From positions 1,612,001-1,676,000 of the forward strand of contig JAYJMM010000103.1 of assembly GCA_037349105.1 (NCBI GenBank): DNA of 64,000 nt, written 5' to 3'. The DNA comes from Limnomonas spitsbergensis. Lineage: Eukaryota; Chlorophyta; Chlorophyceae; Chlamydomonadales. Positions within the stretch are counted from its first letter, which is position 1. Every line of letters begins with the position of its first letter. The notes beneath the pieces were generated by a model. It searched no databases. It saw nothing but the letters and a program-made list of their open reading frames with translations, and was not told the DNA's origin. A program made the position numbers and the translations under genes. Shown in pieces: positions 49,990-62,100 of this stretch.

Positions 49990-50093
49990 GGGCATCACAT
50001 TTGATGCATGGGACTAGTGCCCGTAAACCGGTACAAGCACTAAATACGCTAGGACAGCGAGCGAAAACCAGTCTCATGCATCAAATGTGATGA
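49990..50093. repeat. 23-bp inverted repeat (hairpin)
   Basis: CATCACATTTGATGCATGGG (about 49993) and its reverse complement, starting AGTCTCATGCATCAAATG (about 50070), form arms of about 23 bp with one mismatch around a loop of about 55 bp. It lies just 3' of the Pol X stop codon on the gene strand, so it could be a small MITE or a structure in the 3' flank. Confidence 0.6.
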
Positions 50094-50180
50094 TCGGCTA
50101 GACACAACAAGCACAAATTTCACAAATGGACAGCCTCAAGGGCAGTACAATCGACCATGAAGCCCATGAGCACCAGGAGG

Positions 50181-53100
50181 TCATGGGCATGCCCTATCCT
50201 CAGGGCGTATGAACGGCAGGCCCAAAAGGCTGAACACTTGCTCCTCGCTGTCCACCTCCAGCCACACACCTGCATCTGCACATTTAAGTGAAATGCCAGA
50301 TTGAAACAGCCCATTTCAATGCCAGATTGAAACCAGCCCATTTAAATGCCAGATTAAGATCAGCCCATTTAAATGCCACTTCAAAAACACCCCATTTAAA
50401 TGCCAGATTAAAATCAGTCCATTTGAATGCCAGATCAAAGTTGTCTCCACAAATTGTCTTATATATATACCTGTAGGTTACAGGGAGATAGAGTTACTCG
50501 GAGATTGCTCTACTGAGTTTTGATTACTCCTCCTCATCTTCAATACCCGTGCTTCACTCTTACCGATGGCTCAGCAGCCAGGGCAGACTGCACCCTGCAA
50601 GACATCAGTGTTTATTCAAGTGCTCCTAAGCTACAATTGAGCCACATTACGGCCTACAGCCGTGGGGGCCTGGTGCATGAAGCCCTGCTGCCACCGGCCA
50701 TAGGCAGGCCAAGGTTTGATCCCAATCGTTTGAGTGGTGGCCGTCTGGTGGTCCCTCAAAGATATTGTGGTGCAAAGATGCTGTGGCGTAAAGAAAAAAC
50801 ATTGACAGACATCTTGCTAGACACTATCCCACTGGTAGCTGCGTGAGGCAGGCCCGCCCCTTCGGGTGATACCACAATAGCAAGCTGGAGATTCTAGAGA
50901 TAGTGGGGAATTGAAATTCTGAAAGTTTAGAAATTCTTGAAGAAATTCGGAAGGAGTTTTGAAGGAAATTGTAGAGGGGTTTTTTACTTTTAGAGGAAGG
51001 ACAGCCACTGGAAGGAAAAGCATGGTTGAGGCATGCATCCTGCTGGAGAGAAGGGAGCCTTTGGAGCAGTCGTGCTGTGCAATAGCGCATCGATAACGAC
51101 ACGGATGTGGCTCCGGCCCAGGCTGCGCTGTCTTCTTATCTCTCACGCCTCCCACGGGGCATAGCTTTCTTTCTTTCTTTCTTGCAATTGCGCAGTTATT
51201 CAAGAATCGTGCGAATTAGTATAGTCCCTCTACTGGCAACAGTAGCTAAATCTGCATTAAATTGCAGTGGCTTAAAGTCAGCTACGTAATTCTGCCCTAT
51301 ATTCACTCAGAAAACCCTGAACCGACCCCTTGACCCTACTTGAATAGAGGATGCCTTTCCCCCACCCCCCCAGAATCGACCCCCCACCCCCCTACCTTAA
51401 CTTGAGTCAAACGCTTTGATGTGGAGTGCAGGCCGCGCCTCGTAGCGGAGTCCTTGAGGAAGCCTTCCTTCCAGCCTTACGGTACTTGAGTCAAAGATTC
51501 CTTCCACACTTGCTTGAGTCAAAGATTTCCTCCACCCTCACCCCAGTCAAATATTCCTTCCACACTTACTAAAATCAAAGATGCCCTCTGACGTGAACTT
51601 CAGGCCGCGCCTCGTGGCGGAGTCCTTGAGGAAGCGCAGGAACTGCCGCGACCCCGTCCATCCCACCAGTGCCGTGGGAAGGTACCTGCATGGGACCACC
51701 ACCGCTATAAGCACCATCCCCGGCAGCTATAAGCACACGCCTGCATATTGGTCTTACACCAGTGCCGCGGGAAGGTACCTGCATGGGACCACCAGCATTG
51801 CTACAAGCACTCAAGAAAATACCTCTTCTTAAGAAATTATCCAGACAGCTTCTAGACATTATCCAGACAGCTCCTGGACATTATCCAGACAGCTTCTGGA
51901 CATTATCCAGACAGCTCCTGGACATTATCCAGACAGCTCCTGGACATTATCCAGACAGCTCCTGGACATTATCCAGACAGCTCCTGGACATTATCCAGAC
52001 AGCTCCTAGACATTATCCAGACAGCTCCTGGACATTATCCAGACAGCTTCTGGACATTATCCAGGCAGCTTCTAGACATTATCCAGGCAGCTTCTGGGCA
52101 TTATCCAGACAGCTTCTAGACATTATCCAGGCAGCTTCTAGACATTATCCAGGCAGCTTCTGGACAGTATCCAGACAAACTTATCTGAAGGTTGTCTGGA
52201 GGTTTTCTCACCTCTGAGGGACCAGAATAATATCGAGACGTCGTACTCGCCCGCCCAGGGTGACGTACAAGCCAAAAATGTGGTCGAACCTGGCCAAAGG
52301 GGGAGGGGGCAGGAGGGGCAGGGTTGAGGAGGAACGTTGAGGGGGGCAGGACGAGGGTGGTGGAAGGGACATTGGCAAAGATGTGGTCGAACCTGGCCAA
52401 GGGGAGAATGGGGAGGGGGCAGGAGGGGAAGGGGGGGAGGCATGAGGGGAAGGGGGGGGCATCAGGGAAGTTGGGAGGGTAGGAGGGGATGGGTGGGATG
52501 GGTGTTGAGATGGGTCCGAACTTGGTTAGGGGGGCCGGAGGGGCATGGGGGGCAGCAGGGGGGCAGCAGGGTGGGAGGGGGGCGTTGAGGGAGGGGGGGG
52601 CATGAGGGGAAGGTGGGGCCATAAGTGGAGGGGGGGGGGTAGGAGGGGAGGGGTGTTAAGATGGTGCCGAACTTGGTCAGGGGGGCCGGAGTGGCAGCAG
52701 GGGGGCAGCAGGAAAGGCAGGAAGGGTGAGAGGGGGCCGTTGAGGGGGGTGGGGGGGGCATGAGGGGATGGGTGCTGAGATGGGGCCGGACTTGGTTAGG
52801 GGGGCCGGAGGGGCATGGGGGGCAGCAGGGGGGCAGCGTGGGCAGGAGGGGTGGGAGGGGGCCATTGAGGGGGGTGGGGGGGGGCATGAGGGGATGGGTG
52901 CTGAGATGGGGCCAGACTTGGTTAGGGGGGCCGGAGGGGCATGGGGGGCAGCAGGGGGGCAGCGTGGGCAGGAGGGGTGGGAGGGGGCCAATGAGGGGGG
53001 TGGGGGGGGGCATGAGGGGATGGGTGCTGAGATGGGGCCGGACTTGGTTAGGGGGGCCGGAGGGGCATGGGGGGCAGCAGGGGGGCAGCGTGGGCAGGAG

Positions 53101-56100
53101 GGGTGGGAGGGGGCCATTGAGGGGGGCAGCAGGGGTGGGAGGGATGGGAGGGTGGCAGCAGGGGTGGGAGGGGGCGGTTGAGGGGGGTGGGAGGGAGCAT
53201 GAGGTAGGGGATGGGTGGGAGGGGAGGGTGAAAGGGAAATTGACAAGTGTTCACAATTGGCCATGGGTGGGGGAGGCGGTAGGAAGGGAGGGGACGTTCA
53301 TGGGCAAAACAGCCGACAAGAGGGCGGTGAAACAATACATGGTAAGGTCCGGCCTTGTGCACCTGGTGGGGTGGGAGGAGATTGTGTGGAAGGTGACGTA
53401 TACCCTGTCCTCCCTCTGCACATTCACACACACTCACCTACATATCCACACTTTCTCTGTCTTATATGGTACCCAAAGGGCCTGTCCCACCCCTTTTTCC
53501 ACCTGCAACTACAAATCTACAATATCCGCTTTCTATATGCGGGGTCCGCATCTCCTTTCCCCACACTTTCCCACCCTCACCTACCTGTCCACACTTCGCT
53601 TTTCCTTGCACGGGGCCCGCAGCTGTTTCCCTGCCTGCACCTGCGCCCATCCCCCACTCCTACTGCTCGGCAGCATGCGGCCTGAAGTCAACACAAGCAG
53701 GAAGTCGAGATGAGGAGAAAGAAAGAAAGCTACGCCCCGTGGAGGGCGTGAGAGTAAAGGAAACAGCGAAGCCTAGGCCGAAACTACATCCTCCGGCGTT
53801 ACCGAGATGAGGAGAGCAAAGGGCAGAGAGGGCGGCACTGGCGGCGTCCGGCGGTTTAGGGTCAAGGGTTCAGAGTTGAGAGCCTTGCGGCTGACACCCT
53901 AAACCCTGAACCCGCTTGCCTTGGGCTGCTGCCTTGAATGGCTTCCCCTGTGTCTAGGCTTCTTGTGAGGCTGCGTGGACCGCGGACCAACCGATGCCTG
54001 CCACCGGCACAAAAGATCCTAGATGTAGATCAAAGAGATAGATCGTAGATCTAGATGAAAAAGAGGGAAGCAATGACACACCGGTACCCAGATCGTGTCA
54101 TGGCAGGGAGCCTGGCACTTTGTTAAGTCCAAGCAAAAGAAAAGGGGGAATGGGCAGTGTGTAGGCGTCGTGAGGCTGTCTGGGACCGTGGACCAACAGA
54201 TACCTGCTGTACGTTCACGTTGATGAGGCAAGCTACGCCCTGCAGGGTTTAGGTTTAATGTAACAGTAAGTGGACCCTAAACCCCGCAGGGGCGTGAGGG
54301 TTAAGGAAACAGTGCGGCATGGGCTGAGGCCGCATCAGCGCCGTTGCCATCAGAACATGTACCTGTGGTACGTTCATGTCGCATGGTAGCTCACCTAGTG
54401 CTACGGCCGAACGGGTGGCTTCCTTAATCCACGCCTCAGGGCGTATCGTGTATTTATGTATTATTGATACGTTCATGTTGACGGAGGAAGAAATGAAGCT
54501 ACAACTTACAGGGTGAAGGGTCGAGGTAACAGTAAATAGACCCTAAATCCCGCAGGGGCGTGAGGGTTAAGGAAACAGTGCGGCATGGGCCGAGGCCTGC
54601 CTGCCATCTGCACCGTTACCATTGACTTCGGTGCCGTTGTATGAAGAGGGTCTTAAAAGAGCATCATGCCCAACTCAGAAGAAAACGATCGGTATCCTTC
54701 ATACAAGACTCTGGTATAAGCTCGACACCATAGATCCTAGATCTAGATCAAAAAGGGGGAAGCAATGACACACCAGTATCCAGACCGTGTCATGGCAGGG
54801 AGCCTCGCACTTTGATAAGTCGAAGCACACAAAAAGGGGGAATGGGCAGCGGCAGGCCCCTGTGTTTGATTTTGCGTGACTCAGCTACATGTCAACTACA
54901 CGCTGGCCTTTGGCTTGAGGCCCCATTTGTGGCCAGCTCTGTTGCTTTGGCTTGAGGCCCCATTTGTGGCCAGCTCTGTTGCTTTGGCTTGAGGCCCCAT
55001 TTGTGGCCAGCTCTGTTGCTTTGGCTTGAGGCCCCATTTGTGGCCAGCTCTGTTGCTTTGGCATCCAGTCGTCGGCCGGTCCAGGTTTTGTCCCAATTGG
55101 GCTGTTGGCGGCTCTGGGAGGGCCTGCCATAAGTGGACTTGTAGCCCGGAAAGACCCCGCTGGCAGGCTCGAGTGGCAGCAGGGTGGGGCTTGACAAGCC
55201 CCTTTACAAGAGAGAGGGGGGTGCAGCTGGAAATGCAGCAGCAGCCACATCAGAAGAGACAAAGGTTCGCGCTTTGAAAAATAGCAATACAACGAGCTAT
55301 CAAGTACCGTCCCGCCGACCCTGCCCAGGTGCCCACACTAAACCACACCTGAGTCGACAAGCTCTTTGAACAGGACGCAGACCAGAGGCCCCTCCGAGGC
55401 CCCTTCCTCACAATCAACGCCACAGCCGCCCACACTGCCCAAACCGCCTGCCCCGCTGCCCGCTTCTCCGCCGCTGCTGCTATGGCCACCATTGCCGCTG
55501 CCGCTACGGCCGCCACTGCCGCCGCCGCTACAGCCTCCGCCAAAGGTCAGCGGGAAGGACGGGTGGCTGACCAAGAGGTCCACGTCGTGTCCGGCGGTCC
55601 CGCCGCGCCGGGAACCACCCACCAGATCCAGCCGCCAGCCAGGCACGCCGGAGGACTTCTCCAAGGCAGCCTGGACTTCCTGACGGGAAGGAGAAGCGCA
55701 ATATAATCAAAGAAGCTTGTAGGTAGTGGTGGTTGACGCGTCATTTAACAGCCGCCAGCCAGGCACGCCGGAGGACTTCTCCAAGGCAGCCTGGACCTCC
55801 TGACGGGAAGGAGAAGCGCAATATAATCAAAGAAGCTTGTAGGTAGTGGTGGTTGACGCGTCATTTAACAGCCGCCAGCCAGGCACGCCGGAGGACTTCT
55901 CCAAGGCAGCCTGGACTTCCTGACGGGAAGGAGAAGCGCAATATAATCAAAGAAGCTTGTAGGTAGTGGTGGTTGACGCGTCATTTAACAGCCGCCAGCC
56001 AGGCACGCCGGAGGACTTCTCCAAGGCAGCCTGGACCTCCTGACGGGAAGGAGAAGCGCAATACCGTAGCATCAAATAAGCTTCTTGGTGGCGCTTGTTG

Positions 56101-59100
56101 ACGCGCCATTCAATATCCGCCAGCCAGGCACGTCCGAGAACCTCTGCGACAGGGACACAGGATACGGAATACGATAATAAGTTACGACGCGATACGATAC
56201 GACACGGGACTTTCGCCCGATACGGGATTCAATAACGTGGATTTCCAATCAAAGGGTGGATTTCCAGCCGGTGCACGGTAGTGGACCGTACCGATACAAT
56301 ACAATACAATACGGGATGTTTTGGCCGAAACGGCCCGTATCCTGTCCCTGCCCTCCAAGGTAGCCTGGACCTTGGCGGGAGAGAGAAGGATGTCCTAGTC
56401 ACTGCCACATCTTGGAAAGGATTTAGGGTTTAGAGCCGCCAGCCAGGGACGCCTGAGGACCTCTCCAAGGCAGCCTGGACCTCCGGGTCAATGGGGAGAG
56501 AGACGGTGCAGGAAAGTCATAATGGCGCTCCTGGGCAGGTGGGAGCAGGACGCCAGGGTCACTGCCATATCTTGGAAAGGATTTAGGGTTTAGAGCTGCC
56601 AGCCAGGGACGCCTGAGGACCTCTCCAAGGCAGCATGGACCTCCAGGTGTGAACGGTGCAGATAAGTCATAAAGGCAGGTGGGAGCGGGACTCCATGGTC
56701 GCAGCCACATCTTGGTGGTGGGTAAAAAGGGTTTAGGGTTTAGGGTATATGGTACAGGTTAAGGATTTAGGGTATATGGTCTAGAGCCACCAGCCAAGGA
56801 TGCCCGAGGCCCTGTCTAATGTAGCCTCGACCTCCTGGCGGGAGGAACAGACTCAATTAAGTCAGCGATGCCTCTAAACAGTGGCTGTGGACGCCTGACT
56901 CAAAAGCTGACAGCCAGGGATGCCTGACGCCCGCTCCGCGACGGCCTGATCCTCTTGGTGGATGGGAGTAGGACATCAGATTCAAGGCCACCCACCTATG
57001 CACCCACCTACCCACCCACCTACCCACCCAGAGTGGTGGACGGGAGTAGGACACCAGATTCAAGGCCACCCACCTATGCACCCACCTACCCACCCACCCA
57101 TCCACCCACCCATCCACCCACCCATCCGCCCACCCACCCAGAGTGGTGTGTATGTGGATGGGGAGAGTATAGCCGGATAGGGCAACAGGGTCAGTGCACA
57201 TCATGGGCAGTCCTTGTCCGCGCTCCTATCTTATATGGACCGGTCAAGGCTTGGTCTCGTCAGCCAGAAGTGGACGCCCGGCCACCTCCAAGGGTGTTCT
57301 GATGCACAACTGCCCACTAAACCCTTAACCCTAAACTAGGGTGTTCTGTTGCACAACTGCCCACTAAACCCTTAACCCTAAACTAGGGTGTTCTGTTGCA
57401 CAACTGCCCACTAAACCCTTAACCCTAAACTAGGGTGTTCTGTTGCACAACTGCCCACTAAACCCTTAACCCTAAACTAGGGTGTTCTGTTGCACAACTG
57501 CATACTACACCCGAAACACCAAACTAGGGTGTTCTGGTGCACAGCTGCCCACTAAACACTAAACCCTACACTAGGGTGCTCTGGTGCACAACTGCACACT
57601 AAACCCTACACTAGGGTGCTCTGGTGCACAACTGCACACTTAACCCTAAACTAGGGTGCTCTGGTGCACAGATGCCCACTAACCCCTTAACCCTAAAATT
57701 GGGCGTTCTGGTGCACAACTGCCCACTAAAACAAATACTTATGGCGGGACTTTATGTGAGGACTAAAGCAATGGCCCTACAGCGCAACATCAAACGACAC
57801 AAACAGTCTCATCCCAAGGCAAAATCTTTTAAAATCTTCTCCCCCCCCCAAAAAGCTCTTTAAATACCGTAGCTGTTTTTAAAGCTATTTTAAAAATAAG
57901 CCACCTTGACAAATAAACAATCCCCAACCATCCCAAGCACCCACCCGCTGCATCTCCTCCACCTCTGCAGCCGGGATCTCATCAGCGGTCAGGTCCTCCA
58001 CATGGCTGAGGCATGCCGAGACGCCCGGCAGCAGGCCCAAGCAACCGCTGGCAACCACACGCGCAACGTCAGGCCAGGTGCGGGCACCCTGCTGCCATAG
58101 CCTAGGGCACGGGCAGTATGAAGAACAGTTAGCAAGGTGGTTGTAAAAGTGGTTTGGAGGGTGATTTGAACGGCAGTTTGTAAATCACCATGCAAGGTCG
58201 TTTGAATTGCGCCTTTGGCCCTGTCCACCTGCAGGTTTCATCGAAAAAGGGTTTGCCCCAACTCTTTTTTACATGAGAGGCGGTGAGGCACTTCGGCAAG
58301 ACCCGTACGAGCGCCTCCACCCAGAGATACCCTGTCCCGGCACACGGGCCGCAGGTGAAACCCAAGTGGGGTCAAAACGTGCGGGGAAGATCCAAACAAA
58401 AAAGAACCGTGCAGGGACACCCGTGAGAGAAAGCCACACGAGAGTATATAAGTCTCACCGAACAGCTTCAGCCTCAGCTTGGTAGCTGGTCAGAAGCTGT
58501 TTTGTAAGGCCTACAGAGTAGCCCGAGAACCAGGAGCTGCAGGGAAATGCCCGCCGACGGCATGTGAAAACCCAGCCCACCTGTCCGCGAGGGCAGGCCC
58601 GATGCCCGGAAGCTTCTGGAACACGCGCCGCGTGTTGGCGCCCGCCGTGGCCGCCCGCACGGCACCGCCGCTGCTACACACTGCTCGGTCGGCGGCGAAG
58701 TCCCGCAGGCGGGCGCAGCTGGCTGTTAGCGGCGCCAGCCGACTAGAAGCCGATGGGAAGCTGACTGGAATATGATCGGAAGCTATCTGGGAGCTGCCAT
58801 TCCCTGGACCAGGGGCATGTAGAGAAGTTGTCTGGAAGCTAGATACCGGGGCCGGAAGACGAGCCTGCACAAGGGCTGCATCGCCCCCCCCGCACCTGCC
58901 GCCTCTCCCGTCCCAGCTCCCGTCGGCGCTGCTGCCACCAACACCCTCGCCAGCGTCCCCGGCACTGCCTCCGACGTGCCTTCCGTCGTCTCTGCGCCCG
59001 CAAGCCGCACCCGCATCACCAAAAGGCAGCTCCCCCCTGAGCCTCTTGGCACTCGGCGATGGCTCCAGAGTTAACAGAGGCAGCGAGCGGCGGCGGCCGG

Positions 59101-62100
59101 GATCTGAGGCATGTACTGCTAATGTGTGTACTGTCAGTGGATCAGAAGGTGCCACCCAATGCCCAGCGTTTGCACACCCCTCTGGGACCCCTGGTACTTC
59201 TTGTCCCTGTTGTTGCTCTTGCTGTTGCCTCTGTAGTTGCTCCTGCTGTTGCCTCTGTTGTTGCTCTTGCTGTTGCCGCTGTTGTTGCTCCTGCCGCTGT
59301 CGCTCCTGCACCTGCTGTTGCTCCAGCTTTTTCTGTTCCCGTCGCTGCAGCTGCTGCTGCTGGTGCAGCGAGGCCACCAGCTCTTGGATGACCTTGGCCG
59401 CGCTCGGCCCCACAAAGGGAAGGTGCTGCTCCAGGAAGGCGGCCGAGTGGGAGGGGGTCAGCTCAAAAACGCAGGCCCGTACCGCAGCTGCCGGACGGCT
59501 GTACTGCAGATCCTGCGGAAAGTAAAGGGCATGCCAAATTAAAAAAAGTACCGCAGCTGCCGGCTGGCTGTACTAAGGTAGGAGATTAGGGTTTAAAGGT
59601 TTGCGTTTCAGGTTCTAGATTCTAGTCATATATGGTGTGCCATGGAATAATGAATTTGATTTGACATCCCCCGGTTATGAATTTTCTTTTTCTTTTTATC
59701 GTCATTCAAAAAAAAATGGCACCTATGAACCACCTTTCTCCTGTCACTGGATCCCAGTACCTTCCCCCACCCCTCTCTACCCTCCCCCAGTACCTTCCCC
59801 CACCCCTCTCTACCCTCCCCCAGTACCTTCCCCCACCCCTCTCTACCCTCCCCCAGTACCTTCCCCCACCCCTCTCTACCCTCCCCGAGTACCTTCCCCC
59901 ACCCCTCTCTACCCTCCCCCAGTACCTTCCCCCACCCCTCTCTACCCTCCCCCAGTACCTTCCCCCACCCCTCTCTACCCTCCCCGAGTACCTTCCCCCA
60001 CCCTTCTCCACCCTCCCCCAGTACCTTCCCCCACCCCTCTCTACCCTCCCCCAGGACCTTCCCAGTACCTTCCCAGTACCTTCCCAGTACCTTCCCAGTA
60101 CCTTCCCAGTACCTTCCCAGTACCTTCTCCCCCCCCTCCCCACACCTCCCCCCCCTCACATGATGGTTACTGTCTCCGTCATCACCGTCCTTGCTGCTGA
60201 CGTAAATTGCGCGTTCAAACTTGGCCAGCTCGCCGAGAGCCCTGGCCACTGGCTCGTTGCGTCCCGTAGCTGCGTTGAAGCGGGCCTGCCGAGACAGTGG
60301 GGCAAACGTTTCTGGGGCTCAGGGTCCATCCTTCCGGGTTTATGGTGTACATATATATAAATGTATGTACACTATATATATATATAGAGTGTTCATACAT
60401 ATATACCGGTATATCGTTTATATGTATATTTTTATATATTTCTGCTGGCAGGAACCTGACCGCCTGCACAATTCAAATTATGAATTCCACCCACCGAAAC
60501 CCTGAACCCTCTAACGCAGTCGTTTAATGCACCTCACCATTCTCTTCTTCCTGGTGTGCAAATAAACCTTCACATTTCAAATTCAAAATTCAAAACCGAC
60601 ACTGCCCCCGGGCTAACGCACTTGTAGGATCAGCTCCCCCTGGAGCATGCCGTCGAATTCAGGACGCCACGACCCGAGCCACAAGCCATAACCCCCTCCC
60701 CCTTGTTGCTGCTGCTGTTGTTGCTGCTGCTGCTGCTGCTGCATCCCAGAGTTCGTGTTTCCTGGCCCGCCATGGGTGACAGCACCTGCTGCGGGTTTCG
60801 AAAGTGCGAAGTAACGAATCAGAAGTGCCAGACATCTATATCCATCAGCAGCAACACAGTGATGCCCTGATCAACACAAACAACACCTACACAAGCCTTG
60901 CAACCCGTAAGTCCCCATGCACCTCATCCCCTGCCTTCTCACGTTGTTTGCGCCGGGGAACCCCCTGCTTTGGGAGGGCGCCAAGCAGAGGCCCGCCTGT
61001 GGCCCTCCACCGCCCCTCATCACCATGCACCTCATCACCTGCCTTCCCATGCACCTCATCCCCATGCACCTCATCACCATGCACCTCATCCCCTGCCTTC
61101 CCACGCACCTCATCCCCATGCACCTCATCTCCTGCCTTCCCATGCACCTCATCCCCTGTCTTCTTATGCACCTCATCACCATGCACCTCAGTCCCTGCCT
61201 TCCCATGCACCTCATCACCATGCACCTCTTCCCCTGCCTTCCCATGCACCTCATCACCATGCACCTCATCCCTTGCCTTCCCATGCACCATTATAATCGC
61301 CATGCATCCCCATGCCCATCGTACGTCCCCTTCTTTCCCATGCACCCTTTTATACCCTATGCATCCCCATGCCCATCGTACGCCCACTTCTTTCCTATGC
61401 ATCCTTTTATACCCCATGCATCCCCATGCCCATCGTACGTCCCCTTCTTTCCCATGCACCCTTCTACACCCCATGCATCCCCATGAACCCACAAGTACCC
61501 ATGTGCCTCATGCCCTCTGCTCCCAGGTCTTCACCCCGAACCTAAGCAGGAACCTGCCTGCTCTAGTATCCTCTTGCTTATATGCGCCCCAAAGCTGCAT
61601 GGGGGTGCATGGGGGCATGGGAGCCATGGAAGCCATGTACCCTTTGCACCCAACGTGCCCCTGCACACCCCAGCTGCTCCCCTGCGCCCCTATGTCCTTA
61701 CTCCTACCTTCAAGCCCCTCCCTGACCGCAAAGGGCTGCCTCAGCAGGCACATGCACCGTGCATCCACATCACCATGCACCCCTATGTCCCAACTTTTAC
61801 CTGCAGACACCTCCCTGGACCCAGGACACCTTGTGCTGCGAGAGGGCAGCCCTGGCAGCACATGCACCCACGTCACCATGTCCCCACAGTTATCCGCAGG
61901 CACCTGCTCGTGCACAGAGGGGGCGGTATCAGCAGCACATGCACCTGTGCACCCACTTCACCATGCAACCCCCCCCTTACCTGCAGACACGTCCTTGCTC
62001 CCAGAGGCCGGCATCAGCAGCACATGCACCTGTGCACCCACTTCACCATGCATCCCCCCCCCTTACCTGCAGGCACGTCCTTGCACTCAGAATCAGCATC

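Larger units (their letters stand above)
45649..50180. other. interval between the golgin start and the Pol X stop
   Basis: It holds the upstream region of the golgin (45649 onward on the minus strand), degenerate dispersed repeats (for example 46680-46830 and 48085-48195), an unassigned 160-codon minus-strand frame (47879-47397) and the zinc-finger-like frames at 48646-49516. A poly-C run lies at about 48448-48464. No other gene could be supported and no promoter motif stood out. Confidence 0.55.
50181..51685 (-). other. Pol X exons 51685-51570 and 50269-50181: thumb and C-terminus
   Basis: ATGCAG|G then YLPTALVGWTGSRQFLRFLK and GLKFTSEGIFDF, donor TTTTA|GTAAGT (phase 1). The last exon (ATGCAG|GT) gives VWLEVDSEEQVFSLLGLPFI and RPEDRACP, then TGA at 50183-50181. 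It matches the family ending SEEDIFxxLGLxYxxPxxRNA. Confidence 0.85.

Noticed and set aside
53251..53433. Frame YVTFHTISSHPTRCT as a Pol X exon
   Set aside because: It does not satisfy the phases at 55349 and 52289, whereas 53681-53585 does and matches the family pattern.
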